The position numbers were made by a program, and so were the translations under genes. Under the pieces are notes generated by a model. The model made no database searches and had not been told where the DNA came from. It was given only the letters and a program-made list of their open reading frames with translations. This document shows positions 24,819-34,075 of a stretch of 44,981 nucleotides of DNA, piece by piece. The stretch covers positions 1 through 44,981 of the forward strand of contig JAHIUX010000060.1 of the NCBI GenBank assembly GCA_018816765.1. The letters are read 5' to 3'. How positions within the stretch are numbered: the first letter of the stretch is position 1; every line of letters starts with the position of its first letter. This stretch comes from Bacteroidota bacterium (GTDB lineage: Bacteria > Bacteroidota > Bacteroidia > Bacteroidales > F082).

Positions 24819-27017
24819 ATGATCAGCGAAGCAGAAAAAACACAAATCCGTGAGGCATACCTGACGCTCATCGAAAGCGTGAAACCGGTTGCCAGTCCTG
24901 CTGACCTGAAACGAATCAACCTGGCATTTGAATGGGCTTCAAAGGTATATGGTGAGCGTAAACTGGCTTCGGGCCGTCCCTATCTGCTGCACCTGATTCA
25001 GGTCGGGATAATTGCGGTAACAGAAATCGGACTGGGTGTTACCACGGTGATTTGCGCACTCCTGCATGGGATAAACCTTAAATCTGATTTCAACCTTGTT
25101 GAAATCGAGAAAACCTTCGGCAAAACCATCAGCAGCATCATCGATGGCTTCAACAAGGTTTCGGAACTCAGAACAGAGCGCCTGTCTTTTCAGTCAGATA
25201 ACTTCAGAAAACTCTTTTTAACGCTAATTGACGACATCCGGGTGATCCTGCTGAAAATTGCCCACCGGCTCTATGACCTGAGGTATCCGGAAGACCACGA
25301 ACGGGGCAGGTTCGAGCAATTTGCTTATGAAGTGAAGCACCTGTACATACCCATTGCTCACCGCCTCGGCTTGTATATCATCAAGGCTGAGTTTGAAGAA
25401 AGGGTCATGAAATTTGAGCATCCTGAGATTTTTCACACCATCAGCGAAAAGATCAAGGCGACAAAATCAAAGCAGGAAGCCTATATGCAGGACTTCACCC
25501 AGCCCATTCAGCGGGAGCTGATTGCCCAGGGTATGGATTGTGATATCAAATGGCGGACCAAATCAATTCCCTCTATCTGGGCCAAGATGAAGTCGCAGAA
25601 TGTTGAATTTGAACAGGTTTATGACCTTTTTGCCATTCGCGTCATCATCAAAAGCAGCCAAAAAAAGGAAAAGGAGGATTGCTGGCGAGTGTACTCCATA
25701 GTGAGCGACATTTATCCGCCAAACCCGAAGCGCCTCCGCGACTGGATTACAACACCCAAGGCTTCTGGCTATGAGTCATTGCACTGCACCGTGAAGGCTC
25801 CGGGTGATATGTGGGTTGAGGTGCAGATCAGGACCAAACGCATGGACGATATTGCCGAGAAAGGCCAGGCCGCACATTGGGTATACAAGGAAACAGACAA
25901 GAAAAAAGACACTGAAGAATGGCTTAACCAGGTGCGCGATGTGCTCGAAAACCCTGACCAGATCAATTTCGATTTCACCTACAGAAACGCCAATAAGCAC
26001 CAGTCGGACAAGATTTTCATTTTTACACCCAATGGCGACCTGAAACAGCTACCCTTTGGTTCAACCATCCTCGATTTTGCCTATGAAATACATACGCAGG
26101 TGGGCTCGAGCTGCAGTGGGGCACGGGTTAATGGTAAAGTAGTCCCGATACGGCATGTGCTTAACAATGGCGACAAGGTGGAAATCGCAACAAGCAAAAA
26201 ACAGAAGCCACGTGCCGACTGGTTGAGTTTTGTGGTCACCGAGCGGGCGCGAAACAAAATCAAAAAGTACATCAAGGAGGAAAACCTACGCGAAGCCGAC
26301 ATTGGAAAGGAACTGCTGCTGCGAAAGATGAAGAACTGGAAAATTTCCTATTCCGACGATGTGGTCAACCACCTGGTTAAACATTATAAAACTGAGTCTG
26401 CTGCAGAGTTTTACTCGCAGATTGCCAGCGAAAAAATCGATCTCGTTGAGCTGAAAAAGCACCTTGTTGCCCTCAGTGAACAGGAAAAAAGTGGGAACAA
26501 AACAGAGAAGGAAGCAGGCAAAGTGGAAATTAAGTCGCATCAGCCTGTGCAGAACACTGAGCATGAGGACTTCATGCTGATTGACGATAGCCTCAGCAAT
26601 GTAAACTACAAGCTTGCAAAGTGCTGCAACCCCATCCCCGGTGATTCGGTCTTCGGTTTTGTTACCATTGGTAGCGGCATTACCATCCATCGGGTGAGCT
26701 GTCCAAATGCGGTAAGGTTACTCGATAAATACAGCTACAGGGTCATCAAGGTACGTTGGAAAGAGGCTAAGGAAAGCCCTGTATTTCAGGCAGCTATTAA
26801 AATTGCCGGAAAAGACGTACTGGGATTGGTAGGCGAGATTACAAAGGTGATTTCAAGCGATCTGAAAGTGAATATGCGCTCCCTGGCCTTTGATACAAAA
26901 GACGGCCGATTCGATGGAAAAATCGTGCTTCAGATCAAGGATACAGAACACCTTGAACAACTCATCCGAAAAATACAGAAAGTGAGTGGGGTCGAAAAGG
27001 TCTCACGCCAGAAATAA
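24819..27017 (+). CDS. RelA/SpoT-family (p)ppGpp synthetase with degenerate hydrolase domain
   Basis: A long stringent-response enzyme of 732 residues from the ATG (a GTG lies six bases upstream). The hydrolase domain (about 35-190) has lost key residues. The HD pair reads His83-Gly84, the following ED pair is LK (87-88), and the LADRLHN motif is IAHRLYD (146-153), losing the metal Asp and the Asn. His58 remains. The synthetase domain is intact: DLFAIRVI, RLRDWITTPKASGYESLH and WVEVQIRT. TGS (about 395-455), a Cys-containing motif (AKCCNPIPGDSVFGF) and a C-terminal ACT domain follow. I infer an enzyme that makes (p)ppGpp but does not degrade it. Confidence 0.92.
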   Translation: MISEAEKTQIREAYLTLIESVKPVASPADLKRINLAFEWASKVYGERKLASGRPYLLHLIQVGIIAVTEIGLGVTTVICALLHGINLKSDFNLVEIEKTFGKTISSIIDGFNKVSELRTERLSFQSDNFRKLFLTLIDDIRVILLKIAHRLYDLRYPEDHERGRFEQFAYEVKHLYIPIAHRLGLYIIKAEFEERVMKFEHPEIFHTISEKIKATKSKQEAYMQDFTQPIQRELIAQGMDCDIKWRTKSIPSIWAKMKSQNVEFEQVYDLFAIRVIIKSSQKKEKEDCWRVYSIVSDIYPPNPKRLRDWITTPKASGYESLHCTVKAPGDMWVEVQIRTKRMDDIAEKGQAAHWVYKETDKKKDTEEWLNQVRDVLENPDQINFDFTYRNANKHQSDKIFIFTPNGDLKQLPFGSTILDFAYEIHTQVGSSCSGARVNGKVVPIRHVLNNGDKVEIATSKKQKPRADWLSFVVTERARNKIKKYIKEENLREADIGKELLLRKMKNWKISYSDDVVNHLVKHYKTESAAEFYSQIASEKIDLVELKKHLVALSEQEKSGNKTEKEAGKVEIKSHQPVQNTEHEDFMLIDDSLSNVNYKLAKCCNPIPGDSVFGFVTIGSGITIHRVSCPNAVRLLDKYSYRVIKVRWKEAKESPVFQAAIKIAGKDVLGLVGEITKVISSDLKVNMRSLAFDTKDGRFDGKIVLQIKDTEHLEQLIRKIQKVSGVEKVSRQK

Positions 27018-27033
27018 CAAACCCAATAACATC

Positions 27034-27201
27034 ATGGTCATACAGCTGTTTATTTTTGCATTCCTGTTTATTGGTCTGGCATCATGGTTTTTCCTGAAAA
27101 AGAAGAAGGTACTGGGTGTGCTGTTCCTGATGATTGGATTGTTGGTGATGGCTTTTTTCTTCATCATCAGGGCCTTGTATCCGCATAAGGTGCCGTTTTA
27201 A
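27034..27201 (+). CDS. Small two-helix membrane protein
   Basis: A 55-residue protein made almost wholly of two hydrophobic segments (about 2-20 and 26-46) joined by a Lys-rich turn (LKKKKV). The family is not recognised. The ATG at 27034, 16 bases after the RelA/SpoT-like stop, is preferred over an in-frame upstream start that would overlap the synthetase. It probably shares the synthetase transcript. Confidence 0.55.
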   Translation: MVIQLFIFAFLFIGLASWFFLKKKKVLGVLFLMIGLLVMAFFFIIRALYPHKVPF

Positions 27202-27256
27202 GCCTGTTAAATCAGTACATTTGTTTGCCTTAAACCTGCTGATGCAAAACCTGATA

Positions 27257-27715
27257 TTATTTTTTTTCGGACCTGATGCGATGGTAAAAGATGCCGGTAT
27301 GATAGAATCTTACCGACGAGAGTGACAGAGGAACTCCCATGGTGAGGTAGAGTGATGCAAGAAAATTTTGTGGCACAAGCCCTGACCTCCTGAGGAAAAT
27401 ACCACCCGAAATCATGACTAGCATTAACAAATAACTCCTGCCATTGAAAAAAGAGAACAAACAGGGTCTTTCCTTTTCCAAACCCATGATCCTGTTGGTG
27501 TGTTGTGCAGATATTTTGGCAAACATGAACCAATAGAACACAAGCCCAGCAACAAGACTGATCAACAGCCGCAGCAAAATCATGTGTGCAGCCTTATCAA
27601 GCATAAGATAGCCTTTGTAAATCAACATGCTTCCGGCAAATGTCCATAAACTAGCGGCCACAAATAGCAGTCCGCGTCTGGGAATTCTTGGTGTAAGGAT
27701 TTGTATGAGATTCAT
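27257..27715 (-). CDS. Hypothetical integral membrane protein
   Basis: A 152-residue protein from the ATG at 27715. The frame is open further upstream to 27820, but that part looks non-membrane and unrelated. Four hydrophobic segments are visible (about 15-35, 48-70, 95-112 and 117-135), with basic loops such as ITPRIPRRG-like TPRIPRRG and HRIRSEKK at the end. No family was recognised and no partner lies close: it converges on the small membrane protein gene and stands 156 bases from the aminotransferase gene stop. Confidence 0.5.
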   Translation of the reverse strand: MNLIQILTPRIPRRGLLFVAASLWTFAGSMLIYKGYLMLDKAAHMILLRLLISLVAGLVFYWFMFAKISAQHTNRIMGLEKERPCLFSFFNGRSYLLMLVMISGGIFLRRSGLVPQNFLASLYLTMGVPLSLSSVRFYHTGIFYHRIRSEKK

Positions 27716-27871
27716 CGCTACATACTTATGAGGGCATAACTTAATATTGTCCTGCCGATTATTCACAAATAAAGGTGATAAAAGTAGCATAATATTCAGC
27801 GATGCACAGCGTAATGGCAATGATTAATCCACCTTTCGTCAGGGGAAATGCGGCCTTAAAGGAAAACTTTG

Positions 27872-29368
27872 TCACTCAGCTTGCGGCGATGGATAGTTCA
27901 AAGTAAACCAGGGACGGACAATGACAGTTTTATCCTCGGGTTCTGAATGGTGCCTGAACTCGTTTGTGTGCTTGTTGTACACATAGTCTCTTCCCCACAT
28001 TTCGTGATGCTGCTGGATTTGCCTGATGCCGTCAATCAGCAGGTTCAACTCCTGGTCAGTCATTGTAGGATGCAGCGAAGCCCTGATCCAGCCGGGTTTT
28101 TGCGACAGGTCGCCATGGTTGATCAGATCAGTAATTTGTTTCGACTTGTCGTGGCTGACATCAAGGAGAAAATGCCCATAGGTACCCGCGCAGGCACATC
28201 CGCCCCTGACCTGAATGCCAAACTTGTCGTTTAGCAGCTTGACTACCAGGTTAAAATGTACATTGTCGAGGTAAAAAGAGAGTATTCCTAAGCGGTGCTC
28301 AATATTATCGGCCAGGATGTGCAAACCGTCAATTTTCCTGAATTCCTCGAAGGCTTTGTGCACCAGCACCTGCTCTCTTTCACGGATTTTTCTGGTTCCC
28401 ATCTGGTTTTTAACTTCAATGGCCAGCGCCGTTCTTATCGCCTGCAAAAATCCAGGAGTGCCACCATCTTCCCGTATTTCAATGTCATCGATATACTTGT
28501 ATTCGCCCCAGGGATTGGTCCAGTCAACAGTGCCACCGCCAGGATTGTCGGGAGAAGGGCTGTTGTAAAGCGATCGGTCGAAAATCATAACGCCTGAACT
28601 GCCAGGTCCTCCAAGAAATTTATGCGGACTGAAAAAGATCGCATCGAGTTTCTTCATTTCGTCATCTTCAGGATGCATATCAATGTCAACATAAGGTGCC
28701 GATGCCGCAAAATCAACAAACACAACGCCACCGTATTCATGCATGATCCTGGCCATTTCGTGGTAAGGCGTTTCAATGCCGGTGACGTTGGAGCAGGCAG
28801 TGAATGAACCGATTTTAAACGACCTGTCTTTGTATTTCTCCAATTGTGTGCGCAGTTCATTCAGGTCGACAAGCATGTTTTTATCGGGCTGCAGCACAAC
28901 CACGTCCACATTGGTTTCGAACCAACTGGTATGGTTTGAGTGGTGTTCCATATGGCTCAGAAACACAACAGGCCGCTCGTTTTTCTGCAGGCATTCCCGT
29001 TTGCTGAGCACGCCACAGTTTTTGAGCCCCATGATCCGCTGCATTTTGTTGATGACAGTGGTCATGCCCGAGCCGGCCGTGATAATGACATCGTCTTTGC
29101 AGGCATGCACATGTTCCTTAATTATTTTGTGCGCAAGGTGGTAAGCCTTGGTCATTAAAGTGCCTGTTTCACTTGTCTCAGTATGGGTATTACCGATATA
29201 AGGTCCAAAAACTTTAACAATCTGATCCTCAATTGGCTGATATAATCTTCCGCTGGCAACCCAGTCGGCGTAAATGATTTTTTTCTTCCCGTACGGAGAA
29301 GAAAATTCAGCATCGTGTCCGATGGTGTTTTTGCGAAAGGCTTCAAAATAGTGTTCAAGTTCTCCCAT
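27872..29368 (-). CDS. Class V aminotransferase (cysteine desulfurase-like PLP enzyme)
   Basis: A 498-residue fold-type I PLP enzyme of the NifS/CsdA superfamily. The cofactor aspartate is in VFVDFAASAPY (Asp219). The Schiff-base lysine is in FFSPHKFLGGPG (Lys250). The phosphate loop is TAGSGMTTVIN (97-107). Near the end is RGGCACAGTYGH (Cys391 and Cys393), a cysteine-rich loop where desulfurases carry their active-site cysteine. The protein is about 90 residues longer than SufS or IscS and no suf or isc genes adjoin. A dedicated role in Fe-S assembly is therefore not supported. It may be a selenocysteine lyase, kynureninase-like enzyme or cysteine desulfurase. It lies four bases after a T9SS cargo gene. 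Confidence 0.85.
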   Translation of the reverse strand: MGELEHYFEAFRKNTIGHDAEFSSPYGKKKIIYADWVASGRLYQPIEDQIVKVFGPYIGNTHTETSETGTLMTKAYHLAHKIIKEHVHACKDDVIITAGSGMTTVINKMQRIMGLKNCGVLSKRECLQKNERPVVFLSHMEHHSNHTSWFETNVDVVVLQPDKNMLVDLNELRTQLEKYKDRSFKIGSFTACSNVTGIETPYHEMARIMHEYGGVVFVDFAASAPYVDIDMHPEDDEMKKLDAIFFSPHKFLGGPGSSGVMIFDRSLYNSPSPDNPGGGTVDWTNPWGEYKYIDDIEIREDGGTPGFLQAIRTALAIEVKNQMGTRKIREREQVLVHKAFEEFRKIDGLHILADNIEHRLGILSFYLDNVHFNLVVKLLNDKFGIQVRGGCACAGTYGHFLLDVSHDKSKQITDLINHGDLSQKPGWIRASLHPTMTDQELNLLIDGIRQIQQHHEMWGRDYVYNKHTNEFRHHSEPEDKTVIVRPWFTLNYPSPQAE

Positions 29369-29372
29369 AACC

Positions 29373-30032
29373 CTAATTTCTTATCACAGTTAGTTTGGCA
29401 ACCCTGGCTGTATTGTCTTCAAGCCGGGTCTGGACAACATATATCCCTGTTGACAACCACGGAATGGCGATAGGTTGCATCGCTTGTTCATAATTGAGGA
29501 ATTTCTCCAGGAGGCAATTCCCTGACAGGTCAGTAATCCGAAGGCTGACTCCTGACTGAGGCGATAATCCGGGAATCGACAAGCTGATGACATCGCTGGC
29601 AGGGTTTGGAAAAACACCCAATTCTGCAATTTGCGCCTGAGGTTTGTGCACTGATGTGATTGTAGTAACATCGATGATGGTGTCAAAATGATCGGCCTGC
29701 ACAAAGTCGGGATAATACATATCGATGGTGATGGCATTCAGGCCAAACACAAAAGGACCAACGGTGACAGTGTCGGTACGGTAGCAATCGCCCGGATTGA
29801 ACCATGAAGCGTAATACGCTTCAATAGCAAAGGCACCGCAGGCATTTAGCACATTCAGGTTAAGTGTTTCACAATCTTCGAATGGAATCTGTGCGGTAAT
29901 CACAATATCGGCATAGCCTCCTGATTCGATTATTTCAGGAGTAAATTGTATTGAAGTAAATTGCTGTGCAACAAGATGATCGGTGAAAATAAACGCAGTG
30001 AATAGGATCAGAATAGTAAAGAATTTAGTCAT
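29373..30032 (-). CDS. Small T9SS-exported protein
   Basis: A 219-residue secreted protein from the ATG at 30032. The frame is open 72 bases upstream, but the signal peptide (TKFFTILILFTAFIF, ending HLVAQQ) begins here and a -7 element lies 21 bases before it. A beta-sandwich-like middle with paired Cys (about 30-125) is followed by a type A sorting domain (LGVFPNPASDVISL, then TGIYVVQTRLEDNTARVAKLTV). I recognise no catalytic motif. It is the first gene of a two-gene unit with the class V aminotransferase, four bases apart, an odd pairing of an extracellular and a cytosolic protein. Confidence 0.75.
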   Translation of the reverse strand: MTKFFTILILFTAFIFTDHLVAQQFTSIQFTPEIIESGGYADIVITAQIPFEDCETLNLNVLNACGAFAIEAYYASWFNPGDCYRTDTVTVGPFVFGLNAITIDMYYPDFVQADHFDTIIDVTTITSVHKPQAQIAELGVFPNPASDVISLSIPGLSPQSGVSLRITDLSGNCLLEKFLNYEQAMQPIAIPWLSTGIYVVQTRLEDNTARVAKLTVIRN

Positions 30033-30053
30033 ATTTGGTGATGCTGTTAGCAA

Positions 30054-30061
30054 CAAAAATA
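30054..30061 (-). promoter_or_regulatory. Putative -7 element (TATTTTTG) for the small T9SS protein
   Basis: A perfect consensus match on the minus strand, 21 bases before the ATG at 30032. It lies in the divergent region shared with the acetyltransferase. Confidence 0.5.
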
Positions 30062-30074
30062 ATACAAATAAGCG

Positions 30075-30082
30075 TACTTTTG
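30075..30082 (+). promoter_or_regulatory. Putative -7 element (TACTTTTG) for the GNAT gene
   Basis: A perfect consensus match on the plus strand, 50 bases before the acetyltransferase ATG and 13 bases from the opposing -7 element. The two promoters cannot easily be occupied together. Confidence 0.45.
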
Positions 30083-30132
30083 TGTTGCTGATGTTTTTAC
30101 GCACTGTGTTACCTGTTTAGCCGTTGTAAACC

Positions 30133-30663
30133 ATGACATTACCACCAATCCAATGTAAGTTAACCAGTTGTTATTTGCGTCCCTTGCAAATGGAAGATGA
30201 CAATCACATCATGTTGATAGCCAATGATTATGATGTGGCCTGTTTCTTAAGGGATAGCTTTCCTTTCCCCTACAGCCTTGACCATGCAAGGGAATTTATC
30301 ACGGCAACTGCGGGATCCGATACATCACATGTTTATGGAATCATGATTGACGGAAGCCTCACAGGTGTTATCGGGCTCATATTGCAGGAGGATGTTTATC
30401 GCTACAGCGCTGAACTGGGCTATTGGGTTGGAAAGAAATACTGGGGTAGGGGAATTGCCACTGCCGCTGTTGAAGGTATTACTGAAGATGCCTTTGAGAA
30501 TAAAGGAATTAAGCGGGTTTTTGCCAGTGTGTTTGCCCCCAATATTGCCTCGGCCCGTGTGCTCGAAAAGGCAGGTTTCACGCATGAGGGCACCCGGAAA
30601 AAGGCTGCCTATAAGAACGGCGTATTTGAAGATGAATTGCTTTATGCAAGGCTAGGTAACTAA
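30133..30663 (+). CDS. GNAT family N-acetyltransferase (RimJ/RimL type)
   Basis: A 176-residue Acetyltransf_3 protein. The opening CYLRPLQMEDDNHIMLIANDYDV matches the start of RimJ/RimL-like enzymes. The acetyl-CoA loop is in KKYWGRGIATAAVEGI (R/Q-x-x-G-x-G/A form). NIASARVLEKAGFTHEGTRKKAAYKNG is the classic C-terminal part. It would acetylate a protein N-terminus or small amine in the cytosol; the substrate is unknown. Its stop codon interlocks with that of the TPR gene on the other strand. Confidence 0.92.
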   Translation: MTLPPIQCKLTSCYLRPLQMEDDNHIMLIANDYDVACFLRDSFPFPYSLDHAREFITATAGSDTSHVYGIMIDGSLTGVIGLILQEDVYRYSAELGYWVGKKYWGRGIATAAVEGITEDAFENKGIKRVFASVFAPNIASARVLEKAGFTHEGTRKKAAYKNGVFEDELLYARLGN

Positions 30664-33335
30664 TTCCCTTTCGATATCTGTATCAGGCTTACCTCGACAT
30701 CGCCATTTTCGGGATAGAAATTAATCCACACATTGTCCTCACTGAACCATTTATATTGAGAGCCAATCCTCACGATATAATCTTTGTATTCAGCCGAAGC
30801 CGGGATTGGCAAAACAAATCCGCCATTCTTGCCTGTGCTGCTGCCATAACTGACAATCAGCGAAAAGTTGTTTTTTCCGGTATTTTTGGCTTTGATGAGG
30901 ATGTAGTTCGAACGCCTTTCACTCGTGTTTACCGGTAAAAATTCAAAGCGTTTATCGGTGTTGTTGGCAAGCGCAACCGGTGTTTCATTAAGCACGACCA
31001 GCTTGTTTTCTTCAATTGTTCGGGTAATCCTGGCAATCATTTCAAGCGGATAGGATTCGTCTGACTTGACCTGGTTTGCCTTCACATAACCATCGATGGC
31101 TTTGTCATATGCTTTTGCATTGTATAGTTTATCAGTTTCGGCAATCAGCTGGTCGTACACTGTTTTTTGCTTAAGCAGCTGATCCCTTAAAATGCTGTCG
31201 GAGACCAGTATCTGCCGCTCAGCATAGGCATCTCCTGTTTTGAAACTCCGGGCCGTTTTGTATGCAGTGATGGCTTCCTTGTAATCCCTGCCCGAAAAAA
31301 GGTTATCTGCCTTGAGGATGCTTTCCTGGTAACGGAGGTTATTCTGGCGTTCCGACTCCTGTCTGGCAGCAGCAATGGCCGGCACTTTGTTTAGTGCGTA
31401 AACATTTGTCTGGTCTATCGCCAAAATCAGCCGGCAGGATGAATCTGCATTGGTCCACTGCAGGTTTTCGAAAAACCCTTCAGCCATGGTCATTAACTCC
31501 CCAATCCTGGCTTCTTTTTCCTTGGCAAGACGCTGCGTTTCGAGCCGGCTTTCGATAAGTGCAAGCTGAGCTACCGGGTAATTTTCGCTGGCTTGCATCA
31601 TTGCAGCCTGCTGGTAGGCTGTTTTTGCTTCTGCCAGTGAGCCATCACCAAACAACTTATCGGCCTGTTTAATGGTTTCGTCGTATTTTGCCCGTGAGGC
31701 TTTGCTTAGCGCAATGGCAGTGATCCGTTCTTCGATCATTTTCTGCAGTTCGGCCAAATCAGCTTGATCAGGTTTCATGCCGAGGGCTTTCAGGTTCGAT
31801 GCCTTTGCTGCTTCCCAATTTCCATTACTTATGAGTTCGGTAGTTGCAGTTGTTGTTTCAAGAAACAATTTTTCCGCTGCGGCCAGGCGTGATGCATCAG
31901 CAGCCTGAAGCTTCAGGGCGTTAATGGAGACTTTAATGTCTTTGTTTTCAGGCTGCATCTGCAAGGCTTGTTCATAGGCAGCAATCGCTTCAGTAAAATG
32001 ATATTCAGCGGCTTGCGATCGTGCTTCGGTGAGCAGGGCATCAAATTTCATGGCATCGGCCCTGGCCTTAGCCGCAATGGCTTGCCGGGCTTCTATTTCC
32101 GCGATCTTCTCTGCAGGAAGCTTCTCGCCTGGTTTCAATGCCAGGGCTGATCTGTATTGTTGCAATGCTTCTTCCGGCTTTTGTTGTTGCAAAGCAAGTG
32201 CTGCCGCGCCAATGAGGTCATTGTATTGCTTTTCACGTGCTTCTTCGCTTTCCATGGCCTTGAGCAGTTTCTCAACTTCATTGAGCTTTTCCTTTGCGTA
32301 GCTGTCTTCAGGCTTCAGCTTGATGGCGTAAGCGTATTCATCACGTGCTTCGGTAAATTGCTGTGCGGCAATCAATTTGTCAGCCTTGGCAATGGTTTGC
32401 TGATACGTTTCATTGTCAATGTATTGCTTGTCTGAAACGAGGTCATTGATGCGCCTGATCATATCCGAAGGATAAGATTGCTCGGGCCAGATGGCAGCAG
32501 CCCTTTCATACAACACACTGGCTTTGCGGAAGTCTTTTTCAGCGTATAGTGCATCAGCCTTTGCCAGGGCTTCTTCGTAAGCCGATGATTTATCGCGCAG
32601 TTTCACTGTTTCACTGTACGCATTGATTGTTGGCTGATCATCGGGGTAAAGCGCCAATGCCTGTTCGTAGTATTTGGCAGCGCTGGTATAGTCCTTGCGC
32701 GCAATCAATTCCCTTGCCTTCTGCTGCAAACCCGCAAACTCATCTTCCTTGGCTTTTTGCTTGCTGAGCAAGGCTTCCAGTTCTTTTATTTTGACTTTCG
32801 GTAATTCACTGTCAGGCATTATCTTAGCAGCTTCCCGGTATTGAAATAAGGCTTCTTCGAGCCTGCTTTTCTCCGTGAGCATGTTCCCTTTTGCGATGGC
32901 TGCATCAAAGCGTTCGAGGTTTTCCTTGTTTGTTTTCAGCTGTTGCCTGATTTTGTCGACCTGCGTTTGGGCATAGGTGTCTTTGGGCATCACAGTGAGC
33001 GCTTCGAGGTAAGCCGCAAGGGCTTCTTCGAGCCTTGTGTTTTTATACAGCTTGTCGGCAGCATCAATCTGGTTGTAAAAGACCTCCTGTTTTTCCATTT
33101 GCTGCCCCAAAAGCAGGATGGTTTCGTTCAGTTTCTTCTGAGCCACAGCATCATTGGCTTTAAGCCTGATGGCCATTTCGTAATAGGTTTTTGCTGTCAG
33201 GTAGTCTTTGCCGGCGAAACTCTGATCAGCCGATGCCATTGCCGACTCGTAGGTTTGTGACTGTTTTTGGGCAAAGGTGTTGAAACCGATCGCAAGGAAT
33301 AAAAATAAAAAACTTGTTTTCAGGAAGATTCGCAT
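30660..33335 (-). CDS. Large exported TPR-repeat protein
   Basis: An 891-residue protein with a signal peptide (about 1-22). From there to about residue 760 it consists of ten or more related units of roughly 60-80 residues. Each unit has a TPR helix pair in the pattern A-D-x-L-x-x-x-K-x-[YF]-x-x-A-x-x-x-Y-x-x-A-x-x-[LM]-x-P, then a charged coiled-coil linker. The last 130 residues form a beta-rich domain without repeats (NYILIKAKNTGKNNFSLIVSYG). It is likely a periplasmic or surface scaffold. No partner is identifiable. It lies 50 bases after a LolD-like ATPase gene, and its stop overlaps that of the GNAT gene by four bases. Confidence 0.82.
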   Translation of the reverse strand: MRIFLKTSFLFLFLAIGFNTFAQKQSQTYESAMASADQSFAGKDYLTAKTYYEMAIRLKANDAVAQKKLNETILLLGQQMEKQEVFYNQIDAADKLYKNTRLEEALAAYLEALTVMPKDTYAQTQVDKIRQQLKTNKENLERFDAAIAKGNMLTEKSRLEEALFQYREAAKIMPDSELPKVKIKELEALLSKQKAKEDEFAGLQQKARELIARKDYTSAAKYYEQALALYPDDQPTINAYSETVKLRDKSSAYEEALAKADALYAEKDFRKASVLYERAAAIWPEQSYPSDMIRRINDLVSDKQYIDNETYQQTIAKADKLIAAQQFTEARDEYAYAIKLKPEDSYAKEKLNEVEKLLKAMESEEAREKQYNDLIGAAALALQQQKPEEALQQYRSALALKPGEKLPAEKIAEIEARQAIAAKARADAMKFDALLTEARSQAAEYHFTEAIAAYEQALQMQPENKDIKVSINALKLQAADASRLAAAEKLFLETTTATTELISNGNWEAAKASNLKALGMKPDQADLAELQKMIEERITAIALSKASRAKYDETIKQADKLFGDGSLAEAKTAYQQAAMMQASENYPVAQLALIESRLETQRLAKEKEARIGELMTMAEGFFENLQWTNADSSCRLILAIDQTNVYALNKVPAIAAARQESERQNNLRYQESILKADNLFSGRDYKEAITAYKTARSFKTGDAYAERQILVSDSILRDQLLKQKTVYDQLIAETDKLYNAKAYDKAIDGYVKANQVKSDESYPLEMIARITRTIEENKLVVLNETPVALANNTDKRFEFLPVNTSERRSNYILIKAKNTGKNNFSLIVSYGSSTGKNGGFVLPIPASAEYKDYIVRIGSQYKWFSEDNVWINFYPENGDVEVSLIQISKGN

Positions 33336-33385
33336 AAATGAATAAGCAGCGTACTATTGGGTTATTGAACGGTTTTTGGGTAGTT

Positions 33386-34057
33386 TTATTGTTTGCCTGA
33401 GGATGGTAACGCAATCAAACCATCGCTGATGGTGAGTTTCCGATCGGCCATTTCAGCGAGTTCTGTATTGTGCGTTACAATAATAAAAGTCTGGTTAAAC
33501 TCTTTCCGCAACCTGAAAAAAAGCTGGTGCAGCTCACCAGAACTTTTCGAGTCAAGGTTACCGGAAGGTTCATCGGCGAGCACAACGGCAGGCTTGTTGA
33601 TCAGTGCCCTGGCCACGGCCACCCGTTGCTGCTCTCCACCCGACAATGCCGATGGTTTGTGTTCGGATCTTTCGGTTAAGTTCAAATAATCAAGCAATTC
33701 CAAGGCATGTTTTTTTGCCTGCTGTTTGTTAACACCGGCAATAAACGCCGGAATACATATATTTTCAAGGGCAGTAAACTCAGGCAGCAGATGGTGGAAC
33801 TGAAACACAAATCCAATCTGTTTGTTTCGGAATTGCGCGAGCGCTTTTTCGCCCAGGCGGCTGACATCGGTACCGGCAATGACCACATTTCCGGCATCGG
33901 CTTTTTCAATGGTTCCAATGATCTGCAACAGGGTTGACTTGCCAGCGCCGGAAGCGCCAACAACAGAAACAATTTCATTTTGCTGAATGTTCAGATCGAT
34001 GCCTTTCAGCACTTCAAGCTTGCCAAATGATTTCCTGATGTTTGTTGCAATAATCAT
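33386..34057 (-). CDS. lolD: ABC transporter ATP-binding protein, LolD-like
   Basis: A 223-residue ABC ATPase with Walker [10 protein letters not shown] (34-42), Q-loop FQFHH (85-89), signature LSGGEQQRV (138-146) and Walker [14 protein letters not shown] (158-170). [12 protein letters not shown] and DEPSGNLD are typical of the MacB/LolD group. These power extraction of lipoproteins from the inner membrane or related mechanotransmission. No permease (LolC/E) is adjacent, as is usual in Bacteroidota, so LolD is the best but not the only choice. The ATG at 34057 is favoured over one seven codons upstream, because the domain begins there and a -7 element lies 18 bases before it. Confidence 0.85.
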   Translation of the reverse strand: MIIATNIRKSFGKLEVLKGIDLNIQQNEIVSVVGASGAGKSTLLQIIGTIEKADAGNVVIAGTDVSRLGEKALAQFRNKQIGFVFQFHHLLPEFTALENICIPAFIAGVNKQQAKKHALELLDYLNLTERSEHKPSALSGGEQQRVAVARALINKPAVVLADEPSGNLDSKSSGELHQLFFRLRKEFNQTFIIVTHNTELAEMADRKLTISDGLIALPSSGKQ

Positions 34058-34075
34058 AGGTGAACAATTGTATGA

